Shown piece after piece: positions 14,966-27,928 of a stretch of 64,000 nt of DNA; positions within the stretch are counted from its first letter, which is position 1; each line of letters begins with the position of its first letter. The DNA is from Sinohyriopsis cumingii (taxonomy: Eukaryota; Mollusca; Bivalvia; Unionida; Unionidae). Made by a program: the position numbers and the translations under genes. Under the pieces are notes generated by a model. That model did not search any database, was not told where the DNA came from, and worked only from the letters and a program-made list of their open reading frames with translations. The stretch covers positions 49,993,574-50,057,573 of the forward strand of contig CM068842.1 of the NCBI GenBank assembly GCA_028554795.2. Direction: 5' to 3'.

Positions 14966-15002
<37 letters not shown>
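14627..15002 (+). mobile_element. SINE family A with two tandem tRNA-like heads
   Basis: Head 1 (about 14627-14712) has A-box TGGCCTAGTGGTTAGAG and B-box GGGTTCGATCCCCGG. A second head with the same boxes follows at about 14722-14810, each with the linker GAGTCATACCAAAGACTTAC. A single body follows, lacking the GTGACTGGGTGG segment, then a (CA)n tail. The head shows intact RNA polymerase III promoter boxes. A doubled head may reflect a dimeric source copy or template switching. Confidence 0.85.
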
Positions 15003-15005
<3 letters not shown>

Positions 15006-15222
15006 GTACTAACAGCTACCTCGCTTGGCGCTCAGCATTAAGAGGTTAGTGTTAGGACTGGTCGGCCTGGTGTCAGGATAATGTGACTGGGTGGGACATC
15101 ATGCTACATGTCTGCGACATGATGCCCCATTGCTAGACATCACTGCTGCAGACATCGTAGCGATATGATAATCTTTAAAGCTAGGTTAAAAATCCAGATC
15201 ACACACACACACACACACACAC

Positions 15223-15264
<42 letters not shown>

Positions 15265-15282
15265 ACCACCACCACCACCAGA
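15003..15282 (+). mobile_element. SINE family A body fragment plus CA/ACC microsatellite
   Basis: Starts at ATGGTACTAACAGCTACC (body, no head), runs through GTGACTGGGTGGGACATC and CATGATGCCCC to the 3' end, then CA repeats with a TATTA break and a short ACC run (15203-15282). It sits directly behind the CA tail of the previous copy, so a SINE body was inserted into, or recombined with, the tail of another. Confidence 0.8.
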
Positions 15283-15732
15283 ACGTAGACAAACACATTA
15301 AAATCATTAAATTCAAATACAAGGCCTGAGTTCGAATAGGCAGGCCGTGTTAAACGTGTGGCACGTGTTGCTAATCGAACAAACAAAATAAACCCAACAC
15401 AATCGTTCGAAATTAATATTAGGTGTATACTCCCCCACAAACACCGACATAGGTCTGCCAGAAAATGGCGACCGTAGTACTAATCATTTTGATTAGTTGG
15501 GACCATTTAAGATCATTAAAAGAATTAGATGTCAATTCAGTGCATATTGAGCATACATTAATTGTCTTTACAACGCTGAAAAAGTCACTTGGTAGACTAC
15601 GAACTAGGCGAGAAATAAGAAAATAAGAAAATCTCCGCTTGTTATCCAGGCCGCCATGACGACTTTCCTAATTTCTTGTTCTTGAAGTTTTATGTCCGCA
15701 TCAAAGTCAAATTTAGTGGGCATGTTAAACAT
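15283..15732. other. Gene-free host DNA
   Basis: No repeat or coding region recognised. Minus ORFs here are extensions of the CA repeat. Confidence 0.5.
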
Positions 15733-16122
15733 CAACACTAGTGTCACCAGAATAATCATCAATACTAGTACCACCAAAGTAATAATCAACACTAGTATCA
15801 CCAAAGTAATAATCAACACTAGTATCACCAAAGTAATAATCAACACTAGTATCACCAAAGTAATAATCAACACTAGTATCACCAAAGCAATAATCGACAC
15901 TAGTGTCACCAGAGTTATCATTAATACTAGTACCACCAAAGCAATAATCGACACTAGTGTCACCAGAGTTATCATTAATACTAGTACCACCAAAGCAATA
16001 ATCGACACTAGTGTCACCAGAGTTATCATTAATACTAGTACCACCAAAGCAATAATCGACACTAGTGTCACCAGAGTTATCATTAATACTAGTACCACCA
16101 AAGTAATAATCAACACTAGTAT
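15733..16122. repeat. 27-bp minisatellite, open in both directions
   Basis: About 14 copies of a 27-bp unit built on AATAATCAACACTAGTATCA and CCAAAGT. A second variant (GACACTAGTGTCACCAGAG) alternates in 15890-16090, giving a 54-bp higher-order unit. Because 27 is a multiple of 3 and the unit lacks stops, both strands read as ~172-codon ORFs (9-residue repeats). I treat these as non-genic. Confidence 0.9.
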
Positions 16123-18649
16123 CACACTAGATGGCTTGATTCCTATATTACCTAAAAATAGTACACCTAAGTGTCCTTCGAAGTTCTCCTGGCAATCAAG
16201 ATGTCTCTAAGACAACACTCGACATACGTTAGGTGTATTTGTACTCGCCATCAACATTAACCCAATATTAAGGGCTCTGTCAATCTGGATGTATACAAGA
16301 GTGCTCCTTTTGGTGTTTAGGGATGACGTAAGGGAGTATGTTGATATCATGCCTATTTTGGACTCATTTGATTAAAATCGAAATAATTTGACGATTATCA
16401 ATTTATCATTTTGTTCATATATCTCAAAGTTAAAAAACACAAAAATTAATCACAGCTTTTGAAGGCATATTTATAAACCAAACACTCTGTTATTGATTTA
16501 TATTCTTTGTTTGTGGCCGGAAATACTGGCACTATATATACGTGAAGTTTTATTTTCGGATGAAAAGAAAACGAATTCAAAGTGTCATCGGACAAACGAA
16601 CTTAGTTTCTAGAATTGACAAATGGCTAAATCGATCTGTAGTTAGGAAGTAGATATGTTATCATCAATTTCAATGCAAATATATTGCCTAATTACGTCAC
16701 ATCTCACTCAAAGAATACCCCAAATATTGGTCATACAGATCTGAGGCATCAGATTTCTCATTGATCGAGACTTTTTTCTTTTGTAATATCATTTTAGACA
16801 ATATATTAATGATCGTCAGTGTAGTGGTACTTCAGTCCTTAAGAGAGGAATTTCAGACGAAATTACGGCAAACTTAAGTGACATTAATATTTTGTGAACG
16901 TTATTTACGAAATGTTTGTGGCTGAAATGGACATTACTTGAGAGATAAAACAATGAATGATGCCGTATTATTAAGCTCGAGAATTTAAAAGTGATTTAGA
17001 ATGTTATTGTCATAGACAGGTATGGCGGTGGAAGAAATGCAATGAATCATAGTCTTGTTAGTTTCTGTTTGATATTCAGCTGTTTGATAAGAACCGTATT
17101 TAATTTTTGAGGATTTTACTTGATCAAATTCTGCGAGGTTCAGTTTCTTGGTCTTTGACAATCCCGAAAATCCCCCAAATTGACCTGGAGGAACTACCTA
17201 CTTTTTTTGGGGGGGGGGGAGGAGGGGGGCACCAGGCAGATGCTTCCCACTCCTACGTGTCATGTTATAACCCATCTTCTCAAGGCAAGGTTCGTCAGTC
17301 AACTTCGTTCCACATCAATCATTGGCAAGTTTAGCTAGCTGAAGGGTAGCGACCGCTCTGCTATCTGATTGGATACAGCTGAAAGAATCTGATCTAATCA
17401 GATCCCTTGTTGCATTTCAATGTCGAGATTGTACGGGTATCATAACGATCTCGTTACGCAACGTCATATGTCGTATTTCTCCAATTTAAAAATTTGAAGC
17501 AACTTTCAGTTCGAGTCAGTGCATGCAAACATCGTGTAAATCGCCTAACATGTCAAGTTACTGGCTCCCTCATTGGTTAATTAATTACTTACCGGCCTCA
17601 TTGGTTAATTAATTACTTACTGGTCTCATTGGTTAATTAACGTAGGAAGGAACTCTTTTATCCACAGGAGTGCTCTTGTTCAAACTATCATTATCTATTT
17701 CTGTCATTTTGGTCACTGATAGTTCGTGTTAACTCTTGCGGAATTTCTGAAAAATGTTATGGTTTTCATGTGAAGATTTTATCCTTATTGTACTTGGGTC
17801 ATCATGATCCGAGAGCTTAAGGTAAAGCATACTGAGTAAGCAAGGTATTACACAACCTAAGAAATTGAAAAATAGAAAATATTTCCCACCCACCCCTTAA
17901 ATTCCTAGTTTTTGATAAATTCGCTAAACAGTAAGCTGAATAGGTAGTAAATGAAATACACGTGTTGCTTTACCGATATGTGCAATAATCGTTACATATA
18001 TGCCAACAGGAGTGTCATTACGTTGCCGGAGATCACGTAATTAGCAAATATTCTCTTTTTTCCTCTGAAAGATTCGTTCTGTTGTTTAGTATCAATATTA
18101 GATTCAAAATATGCCTCACGTCATAATTATTTATTAATATTTTGAATCACTTTCGTATCTATTTGCTGTAAATCGATCTGTATGTGTTTTAGTTTTAAAA
18201 TGTACATGCAACTGCTCTACGCCCATTCGATACTTAAATCTTACCTTTAAATCTAGTTTGATTCTACATGGACACATCACACAGATGATGTTTACTTATT
18301 GCCTATTTGGGAGATATTCGGAAGATTGTACGTTATCCTTGAGTTTGCTATAGTATACTCTGCTCGTACAGCTCTATGAACGTAAAGGGTACATGTCGAA
18401 TAATAGTCTGAGCCTAGAACTACAGTGATAGTCTAGTGGCCGCAAAATCCAATTCCAGCGTACATTTTACATCGTCTTTTATCTTAGAAAACCACGTTTT
18501 TTTAATAGTATAGTATATGCATGTAGATATTAATATGGCAGTGTGTCCCTTAACCTTTTGAAAGTATGGTAGTTAAGTCAATCCTATCGTATATTGATCT
18601 AGAATTTTGTTAATAGTGATCATATTTAGATAACAGGTTATTATGAGGA
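16123..18649. other. Gene-free host DNA
   Basis: Three copies of a 27-bp unit (CTCATTGGTTAATTAATTACTTAC) lie at about 17567-17642 and a G-run at 17208-17227. No ORF of note and no transposon recognised. Confidence 0.55.
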
Positions 18650-18905
18650 GTCATTTGAGAGCAATTCCCTGATTCACATTTTCACAGAGCTTCTGAGTCT
18701 GAGGAGTTAATCCGATTCACATTTTCACAGAGCATCTGATTCTGAGAAGTCAATCTGATTCACATTTTCACAGAGAATTTGTTTCTGAGGAGTCATTCTG
18801 ATTCATATTTTCACAGAGAATCTGATTCCAAAGAGTCAATCCGATTAACATTTTCACAGTGACTCTGATTCCGAGAATCTGATTCACATTTTCACAGAGA
18901 ACATA
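18650..18905. repeat. Minisatellite, irregular ~45-55-bp unit
   Basis: About five copies of TGATTCACATTTTCACAGAG followed by (A/C)TCTGATTCTGAGGAGTCAA-like sequence, with length variation between copies. Confidence 0.85.
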
Positions 18906-19768
18906 GACTTGCAATATTTATACTATTTTATTACAAACTTATTTTTAGAGATGTATAACGTTCAAATGTTCTTTGCGTCAGGGTTCAAATAAGAAATGAT
19001 GACGTGGGCAGTATTTGCGAGGGTTTAAATATGATTTCAACAGTTATTGTCACAAAACGGTATGACGTAATAACTACAGTTGTTGAAGAAATAGGATAAA
19101 TCGCAGTCTTGTGGACTTCTGTGTGATTTTCAGCTTTTTTACGACTACCATGTTTATTTTAGCGATATTGATTTTGTTCTGATTGATTAATGCCAGTTAC
19201 TTCAAATGGTACAGACTGATTTAAAAAACAACCCATTATAACGATTTTGCACTGAAGCTTACTATTGCAAAGAAACTCGTATTCAATGAAGACATGTAAA
19301 TAATGACATCGTAGAAGTGAAAATCTTTGTCCTTTTAAGTATATGCTCACATTGTGAGTCAGTAAATCTTTTGCAAGTCACTTAATATATATGTTTTCCA
19401 AAGCTTAACTGGATTTGATGTTGAGGATAACGGTACCTGTTATGATTCTCCATCACAAACCTCGTCCCAAAGCTGCTATTATAGAAAAGTACTGGTGGAC
19501 TTGATATGTCTTTCTGTCATTTTTCTTCATTGATAAATTGCTTGACTGAGTTAGCTCCAAAGAGTAGATTCATACCAATAAATCTCGGGAGATGTCTGGA
19601 TAATATCAAGGTTTCCATACGATGATTTATTCCCGTTTTACTTTTAAGGCACCAAAAATTGAGATCATGGGAACGAGCATATTTAGTTATTAAAGTATTA
19701 CACCTTCTAACGGATAGAAAAATAGCAACTGTTTGTTGCGTTCACAATTTTTAGTTTGAAGAAGGGTT

Positions 19769-19835
<67 letters not shown>

Positions 19836-20529
19836 CACGAATTCCATCGTTGTTTTACCGATATGAGCAACAGTCTTTGCATAACGGAAAGCATGCATCT
19901 TATGATGCTGATTTAGAAAACAGAATTAGCACGTCTTTTTTTCCTAAAAGCGTAATTCGGCTGTTTTAACTGAGTATTAAATTTCCAAATTTGACTCCGA
20001 GCCTTATTGTGCATCTATATTCAGGTCGTCATTCTACCAGTATGCTGGTGGTTTGTTGATAACTGTTGAAGTACTTTTTTGTACAGTATTTGAAATTGAA
20101 TGATGGACCCGCTCGACGTACGTGAAATCTTACCCTTAAATGCATTTGATTTTAATTCCGTTTGAATAGGTCATAGAGAAAATGCTTAGCTATTGCTTAC
20201 ATTTGTGACGATGGTACGGTGTTCTAATGTATGTAAATCTGCTATATCATATTCTTTTACACTTTATTAACGCATTAAATATGTCCAACAATAGTATGAA
20301 CATATAAAAACAAAGATACGCCAACTAAATCATTACTATATATATATATGATTTACCAACTGAAAGGACACCTTTAATGTGTTTTATTCATTTAATGTAT
20401 TATTGTTATTTTACCAATTCAGGGAAATATCAGCGGAAAAAGACACAGACAGTTTGTGATCTATATATCCGTCTAATTGTTTTTCACTCTGAAAAGTTGT
20501 TCCTTTAAAAGTCTGCATCTCGCCGTTTG
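18906..20529. other. Gene-free host DNA with a (TA)n tract
   Basis: A TA run lies at 19769-19834. No gene or known repeat recognised in the rest. Confidence 0.55.
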
Positions 20530-20795
20530 TTAGTTTGGTTGTTGTTGTTGTTCTAGGGTTTAACGCCATTTTTCAGCACAAGATAGGTTATACATGGTGG
20601 CCAGTATAACTAGTGGAGGAAGAACCCTGGAAAACCCAGGGAAGAACCACCGACCCACGAGAAGCTACTGGCAGGCTTTCCCACATACCCACGCTAGCCG
20701 ATCATTGGACTCGAACCCACGCAGACAGAAGTGAGATGGTAGTGATCCGGAACGGTGAGCGCTTTAGACCACTCGGCCACTCGGGGCCCCAAATG
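20530..20795 (-). mobile_element. SINE family B, near full length
   Basis: About 85-90% identical to the copy at 1919-2180: the minus strand starts GGGGCCCCGAGTGGCCGAGTG, has GGTTCGAGTCCAATG near the B-box position, and ends AAACCCTAGAACAACAACAAC. The 64-codon ORF is a by-product. Confidence 0.85.
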
Positions 20796-20966
20796 TTAGT
20801 TTGGTAACAGCTGTGTTCGATCTCCGTTTTCAATGCACATATGAATAAATTGCAATTTGAACAATTATATATTGTAATAGAATTAGATGAGGTGCACCGT
20901 AGTGCAATGAGATCATCTTTTTATTTCATAAATGGCTAAACTAAAAGGAAGTTAATGCTCCTAATT

Positions 20967-21110
20967 ACACGACTGGACATGCTCCTAATGACACGGCTTG
21001 ACATGCACGTAATGACACGGTTGGACATGCTCCTAATAACACGGCTGGACATGCTTATAATAACACGGCTGGACATGCTCACAATAACACGGCTGGACAT
21101 GCTCTTAATT
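20967..21110. repeat. 24-bp minisatellite, six copies
   Basis: Exactly six 24-bp units of the form ACACGGCTGGACATGCTCCTAATA with a few substitutions per copy. Confidence 0.9.
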
Positions 21111-21639
21111 ATGCGTATCAGTATATTGTAGTAGAACCTCGATAGCTCAGCACTAAAGGGACATAGGTATTGAATCCAAGAGATTTTAGTTCGAATAAAG
21201 GAAATTAAATATGATTATAAACTTTCTGTTGGGTCTTAAAGCAAGTTCCAGCGATCCAGGATGTCCCAGTCCAGTATGTTTTAGCCAATGAATTGTAAGC
21301 ACCTAAAGGAAGATCAAGGGCAAAACAGACAAAAAGGAAGAGCAATCATCCTTTTCTATCCAGCCAAAGGGGGTTTCATGGGACAGACTAAGAATTGCCT
21401 GTCTGTATGATTTTGGAATTACAAGTTGATAGTTCGCTGACTAATCGTCACCAGCAGGTACCTCGGAACTTCTCCATTTTCTCATAGGAATCCCATTTTT
21501 AATGGAATAACAGACAGGTACTTGTCAGGCTTCAGTTTCACTAATGGCCCTCTGAAACAAACAGGAGAGCTCAGGATCTTTTTCCTGTTCGACGACAAGT
21601 GATTGTTGTTTGTCACCCTGATTAGAATAAAGAGAATGA

Positions 21640-23645
21640 GTCGTTAAAAGAGCATCACTGTGATAAATACACTTTGATTGATCGAAGCAAGGAGTGAAGT
21701 GACCTCATCGAAACCTGACCAATACATGTGTCAGCTAAAGGAATACTTTCCTGATCAACATCATTCTCAAGAGCTTTCTTTGCCATAGCTCCGGTAACTG
21801 CTCAAGCTGGGTATAAATAAAGGTATTTGTTTTCTCAATATTATCAATTTTTTGATACAAACAAGGCTTGTCAGTTACAAGTGGATTAACCACAACCTTA
21901 TCTACAGCAATATCATTGCCTAGTAATAAATGAGTGCCTCAACGGTTAAAGAATACTCCGATCCGACTGTCACGGTTCCTGAGACTAAGTCTGATGAGAA
22001 ATTTACACAACGGAGAGGAACATTAACAAAGCCGCACTCTACTCCCTGAATAAGAAACCTGACAATAAAAGACTCTGAGAAGCTCCCGTGTCCCTTAAAA
22101 TTTTAATAGGGATGGGATAGGCTGAATCATTCATGAGTGATATAGAACCCTTCGACATCAATGGTTAATAATTCTCCATAATAAAATCAGACTGGGGTTT
22201 ATTAAACCCAGCAAATGTAATGCTTTCAATACATGACCGTGACCGTGACCGTGACCTCTTAGAAAAAAAGAGCATTTGGAATAAGTCTATCTTGATTCTG
22301 TTGCTTTTTAATTTGTAGCAATCAGAAATTACATGTCCTTTGTTCTTGCAATAGGTCCTTGTAGGAAGACATAATGATTGTTGATAATTCTAATCAGAAA
22401 CTTTATTTCTAAAAGTTGTACCAGATTGAAATTTAGCAGGGCTCGTATTAGGCTGAAATACTCTATTACCAGGCGACGGCTGAATGGAAGACTTTGTTAC
22501 AAAAAAAAAACTTTATGTGCTAAGGAATACTCGTCAGCAGTACGAGCAGCACTTTCTAAAATTTCGACATTATGCTCATCAATATAAGTCTCAACGTCAC
22601 AATGGGCGCAATTCTAGAACTCTTCAAGTAATACGAGTTGTCTGAGATTTTCGTATTCTTGATGAACTGTTTTGGCTAAGTACCACCAATCAAATAACTG
22701 CTCTTTTTCTCTTGCAAATTTGGCATGAGTTTTTCCAGTTTCTTTTACTTTGAAGGTTCCTAAATTTTTGACGATAAGCCTCGGGGACTAACTCATAACC
22801 CTTTTAGATGCATTCCTTAAGCAAATCATAGTCAGCACTCTGCTGTAATGACAGGGAAGCACATATATATCGGGCTTTGCCAAAAAGTGCACTCTGTAAT
22901 AATAGAGTCTAATGTTCCCTTGGCTAATTCGAATGTTCAGCAATGTTTTTCAAAATCTACTTCTTTTTCTCTAAAAGGAGGCAATAACATACTATTCTTA
23001 GCAACATCAAAACTTGAAATCGTATGTAAAGCAAGAATGTGCTTTTCACTTCCCAGCTCTAATTCTCTTAATCTAAATTGAAATTCTCTTTCTTCCTTTT
23101 CTTTTTGCATTTACATCTGTATGTCTCTCTCCTCTTCTTCCAATTGAAACTGCATTTGTTTCTCTTCTTTCCGAAGCTGCATTTATTTCTCTCTTCTCTT
23201 TCTCCGATAGCATTTTCCTCTCTCTTTCCTCCTTATCTAATTGCATTTGCTTCTCCTCTTTCTTCAGTTGCATTCTCATCTCTCTTTCCTCTTTATCTAA
23301 CTGCATTTGCTTCTCCTCTTTATCTTTCTGAAGTTCAAGCTTTCTTAACTCTAATTCCATCTTGTTTCTAAATTTCAATTCCTTTACTTTTATATTAGTG
23401 TCTGGTACAAACTTACTAATCAAAACCAAGGCAATTTTATCCGAAACATTCTTTTCCACCAAGCATATGACCAAAATATTTTTTATTTCTTGTTTCGATA
23501 AAGAGGCTTTTGCCTCAGAAAGATCATATTTTCTGGCAAGTTGAAGCAACTCATCTTTTTCTAAGGAATCTAACTGTTCCTGGGTAGGATTTGAAATAAA
23601 GATCTCTACTTTTGATGACATTGTAGAAAAGCTTGCTGATTTCAC
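21640..23645 (-). pseudogene. Decayed Ty3/gypsy retrotransposon gag-protease region
   Basis: Read on the minus strand. The gag start (23073-23645, open for 190 codons) has an N-terminal helical domain, including TQEQLDSLEKDELLQLARKY, followed by a long Glu/Lys/Arg coiled coil (about residues 90-170), a layout known from Ty3/gypsy gags of fish and molluscs. Further downstream, interrupted by stops and shifts, are a gag motif near 22590 (TYIDEHNVEI), a zinc-knuckle remnant near 22340 (KNKGHVISDC; its first cysteine is displaced), the retropepsin active site RDTGASQSL near 22095, and a protease C-terminal remnant near 21890 (VVVNPLVTDKPC). No reverse transcriptase or integrase was found further left, so the copy is 3' truncated or too decayed to read. 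Confidence 0.75.
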
Positions 23646-23746
23646 TTAGATTTCTAAAATATGAAATAATTGTAATTTTAAAATTCCGAAACTAGGGGAA
23701 TTTTAACTTCAGAAACAAAGTTTTCTGATATATTTTTGCAAAACTC

Positions 23747-23771
23747 GTATCCCGGACGAGCGTCAAATTTC
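23747..23771 (-). other. Candidate primer-binding site of the gypsy element
   Basis: On the minus strand, immediately inside the LTR edge, the sequence reads TTTGACGCTCGTCCGGGAT. This resembles the tRNA-complementary primer sites (GGCGC-CGTCCGGGA type) I know from Ty3/gypsy elements. The priming tRNA is not identified. Confidence 0.45.
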
Positions 23772-24429
23772 TGTTACGAGCCTATGCTCTTAAAATAAGT
23801 AACAGAAAAGAGTGAAGACAACAAGCTTTGTAAAATGTATCAATAAATTTATTTCTCTAGATCACAAAGTGAAAAATGAGAAAAAAAGAACTTACGAAAA
23901 AAGAACGGTATTGCGAATTAAATCCTGAAATAATCCAAGAACTAAAGATACAAATCCTAGTAATAAAAAGTCCTGACTGAACTCAGTTCAAGTCCCGAAG
24001 AGATCCAAAACTGAAGGCGATGACGTGTATGTTATAGCCTACGAAGTATTGCTGTGTCAACAGCCTCTTGTTTAATCACATAAATATTATTCCAGGTTTG
24101 AATTCAGGATAAACTCCAATGAATGTCTTTATCCAAGAATTTCGTCAGAGCACTTTTATATTTCCAGAGAAAATAATTACGTCAATTCAATAATTTGAAG
24201 AAATAAAATTCAGCCCAAACTCGTCACAACATCATACAACTTAAAGTGCTATGTGTCAATGCACGACTGGTAAAATCCTCGCAGTCACAAGATAATATTG
24301 ACCTCAGGTTACATTAGCATTTCTTAAAACAACCATTACCTAATAGAAAATAATCTTCTAGAATGATCTAATGAGGCTTGTTTATTTACAGTACAACAGC
24401 CTATACAATTCACTTGGGAATCTCCAACA
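23772..24429 (-). repeat. Candidate 5' LTR of the gypsy element
   Basis: On the minus strand the block starts TGTTGGAGATTCCC (at 24429) and ends GGCTCGTAACA (at 23772), i.e. TG...CA ends, directly followed by the candidate primer site. It contains an AATAAA-like word (AATAAATTTATT near 23846). The second LTR is not in the window, so the boundary rests on the terminal dinucleotides alone. Confidence 0.45.
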
Positions 24430-26656
24430 CCCTGACCCTAATGAACATATTTACCACTTCTTGTCTACCTGAAAAATAATTCGGTTAATAATCTCATACA
24501 CATAGAAAAAATGAAGCTGTTATAAGTTGTTTACATAAATGAAATTACAAAAAAGAGAATAAAACAAAGTCAGTCAGGTCAAGAAGAAATGAACTCAATT
24601 TTCGACAATTTCAAGCCCAGCAAACAATGTTACTTTACAATAACATTTAATGAACTAAAAAAAAGAAACAAACAAAATAAATATACATAACAATATATCA
24701 TCTTGGAAACATATCAGCTGTTGTATTAAATGTTATAATATTGTTTAAACTAATACCGGCAGTAATAACAAGAGTGAGTATGGGAACCACCCTAAATGAC
24801 CAGGTGAACAGGATTGTCAACCATTTTTGTTTGAAAGCCAAAATATTATACGATTATTATGTACATAAAATTGAAATTATATTATTTCTGTTTTATTTTC
24901 ATTTTTATAAGGGAGATGCACCTAAGGTCGGCTTTATCAAATTAACTTAAAGTGATGATATCTCACTAAATAGTAAAATACAATGTTGTATACCAAGTTG
25001 TTATATTATTGACAAAAACATTCAGCCCTTCTTGGTTTAATATATATACAATTTTGTCTTTAACATTTTTTCATAAATCAATTAGAACAGAAATTTTGAA
25101 GAGGGCTCTTCAGGCTGGGACATCGCTGTTTATATATTATATATAGATGTTTGCTCACTGTACATCAACATCTCACACAAAGATGGGGAAAGGGGGGCGA
25201 TATCCATGCTTGATAGTAATTCGCCTCCACTCTTACGCTCCAAGTGACTATCTTCTTAAGCTTTATGGTGATATCTTGAAATTGAACGTCTTTCTGTTTA
25301 ATAATCAACATTAACAACAAAAACAAAGGACAGCATTGGACACAACTGTGACTCCTACGTATGCCAATATTTTCATGAGAGGCTAGTGAAAAAATCTACG
25401 TAACCATTCATCGAAAATAACCCTAAGCTGGTATAGGTTTCTTGATGACAGTGAATCGAAATGGCTGGAAATAGAAGACAAATTTGAATGCGCAGACAAC
25501 TTTCATCAGTTCCATTAAAATAGTTTCTTAGATAATCGGTTAACACTTTGTAAATGGAAAATAGAAACTGACAAGTACTGCAAACCAACTGAATCTCATC
25601 TGCAACAGTTGCTACTCCAATCATTTAACCAATCACATTCCATACGAACTCTGCGAGACATCAAGAGAACGGGCAGCAAGAAGAGAAACATCAACAGAAT
25701 GCTGCAAAAATCTGAAATCAGGATATAAACACCCTTTTGAGATACAAAAACGGATGACGGGCTCATCCATATCGTGGTTACATAGAGCCATGATGGACTA
25801 AATGAAAATGCTCACGACATACTGGTATCACATGGAATTTTCCGAAAGTCTGAAGGGCATATTTCAAGACATGTTGACGATGCGTAGCTTAGTACTAATG
25901 TTAAGCCTCTACATCATGGACGGGGTACTATAACGAACCTGTGTGTATCAATGGAGCAGCCGGGCGCGATTTACACCTGGCGTTGTGTCAGCCTACTATA
26001 CAAAATGTCAGCATGTTCCTTACATATGTTGAAATAAATTAAATAGTCCTCTTATTTAATACCAGAATTGCTGCAAGTCATTGCAAAATATGGTTTACCT
26101 TCTTTGCCCGATATTTTCATTTGGATCGTCGGCCATAATAGTTCAACCGATAACAATTTCAATGTTTAGTCTCTTTTGTGTGTTCCATATAAGGACGTCG
26201 CTGCCTTATTTGTGATAGTAAACAGATATTTAGTACATATGGTATGAATTGAATAATGTATCGCAGAATATCCATATGTGGTATAGCATGCCTTATTTGG
26301 AAAACGAACTACCGCGAGAATCTCGTGCTATCTGTCATTGTGGAGAAGTTACGGTTAGCGTAAATATTCCAATATAATTTAAGTGGTAAAAGCTTAATAA
26401 TGTTATCCAGAGTCAAACTTCCTGAAAAACATATCTCTGCCTAGGGAGTAAGGTTTCTCTATAATCTGTTTGTCCTTGACAATTGTTTGATTTGCTCCAT
26501 TGTCAAGTATGTGATCAAATCGTAGCCTCAACCACGCTAAGGCTACGCAATCGTAGCTAGTGCGTACCCAAGACCTAATCTAGTACGTGCTAAGATCGCT
26601 TAAAATTGAAGCACGAAGGTAGGAATGTTAAAATGCAAAGACAAAGTATGTATGCT

Positions 26657-26694
<38 letters not shown>

Positions 26695-27077
26695 TTAATT
26701 AATGTATGGTATAAATATGTGGTGTAAGGACGTATATATATACACTGATAAAGAAAAACAATTTCGGTTGGATGAAGACCTTAAGACTAAACTTGCACCA
26801 GGTAACCTACAGTAATATGGTTCGTCGTAACTTTATATTTACACTTTCCTTGGGATCTGTCTACAGTGTTCATGATATCAGATATACATAGTTACAATAG
26901 CTTGTTAATACTAACATTTAAATTTTGTAAATGCTATGTTGAATTTGTCTTTTAGGAGGGTCACATAATGTAACGTATTTTGTGATTATTCTTTTTTCTT
27001 GTTTCTTAAACCTATTATAACGTTCTGAAAATCGATTATTATTTATTAAATACGAAAATGTCCAAGCGTTGACCCTC

Positions 27078-27078
<1 letters not shown>
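24430..27078. other. Gene-free host DNA
   Basis: A CA run lies at 26660-26691. ORFs of 69-83 codons (24741-24950, 25373-25624) show no recognisable domain. 25600-25950 has a less AT-biased texture and could be an old repeat, but I cannot name it. Confidence 0.5.
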
Positions 27079-27110
<32 letters not shown>

Positions 27111-27738
27111 GACCATCGTGGAAACAAAAACAACGGGCGATGATCCATGAAAATACGAGCATTGTGGATTTTCGCTCGTGCCATACGACGATCTCTCTGG
27201 ACCTATGAATGATGGTAAAGTCAAACCGTCCAAGAGAGAAAGAGAGAGTGAGAGAGAGTTTGTTTTGTGGTCAGTAGTAATATTAATTAAAGCAGAATAA
27301 TGACTTTGATCAACTGTAAATATATTAAAATATTTTAATCACCTCTTGCTGGAATCGTCATTTTGCTTAGTTTCTATTTCACGCTAATTTTTACACGCCA
27401 GTACTTGAATGCCTGAACGTTCAGTGTGTACAAGAGGCTAACGTGTTCCAGTGCTCTACTTTCTACATAAAAACAGCCTTTCATGTTTAAGTCATACTTG
27501 TGTCTTATATTGATTTAATCAATGTGAATATGTGAATAAAAATAGAAACTTAAAAATAAAACAATCAACTTATCAATTTGCAAATCTGATTGTGAGCAAC
27601 AAGAAAAGGTATAGAACTACATTTTGTAGCGGACACACTCGCAGGGATGTGATGAGGTCTTTCACTCGGCCAATACACAGTTGGCAGGAGCATAACTTAA
27701 CTCCGTTTATTTGTATGTGATATAAATAAAATATATGT
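27079..27738. other. Gene-free host DNA with a (TC)n tract
   Basis: TC run at 27080-27109 and a GA-rich patch at 27235-27260. Nothing else recognised. Confidence 0.55.
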
Positions 27739-27842
27739 ATAGTACGTACGCTGTATCAACGATATACCACTCGTTGCAAGCCTCGTTTCATTTTAATGAA
27801 AAGTTATACATAATGTAGTATATCATTGATACAACATACGTA

Positions 27843-27926
<84 letters not shown>
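27739..27926. repeat. Inverted repeat followed by a long (TA)n tract
   Basis: Arms near 27743-27770 (TACGTACGCTGTATCAACGA) and 27815-27845 (its diverged complement, TCATTGATACAACATACGTA) form a hairpin, followed directly by a TA run at 27847-27926. The 72-codon ORF is a repeat artefact. Confidence 0.75.
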
Positions 27927-27928
<2 letters not shown>

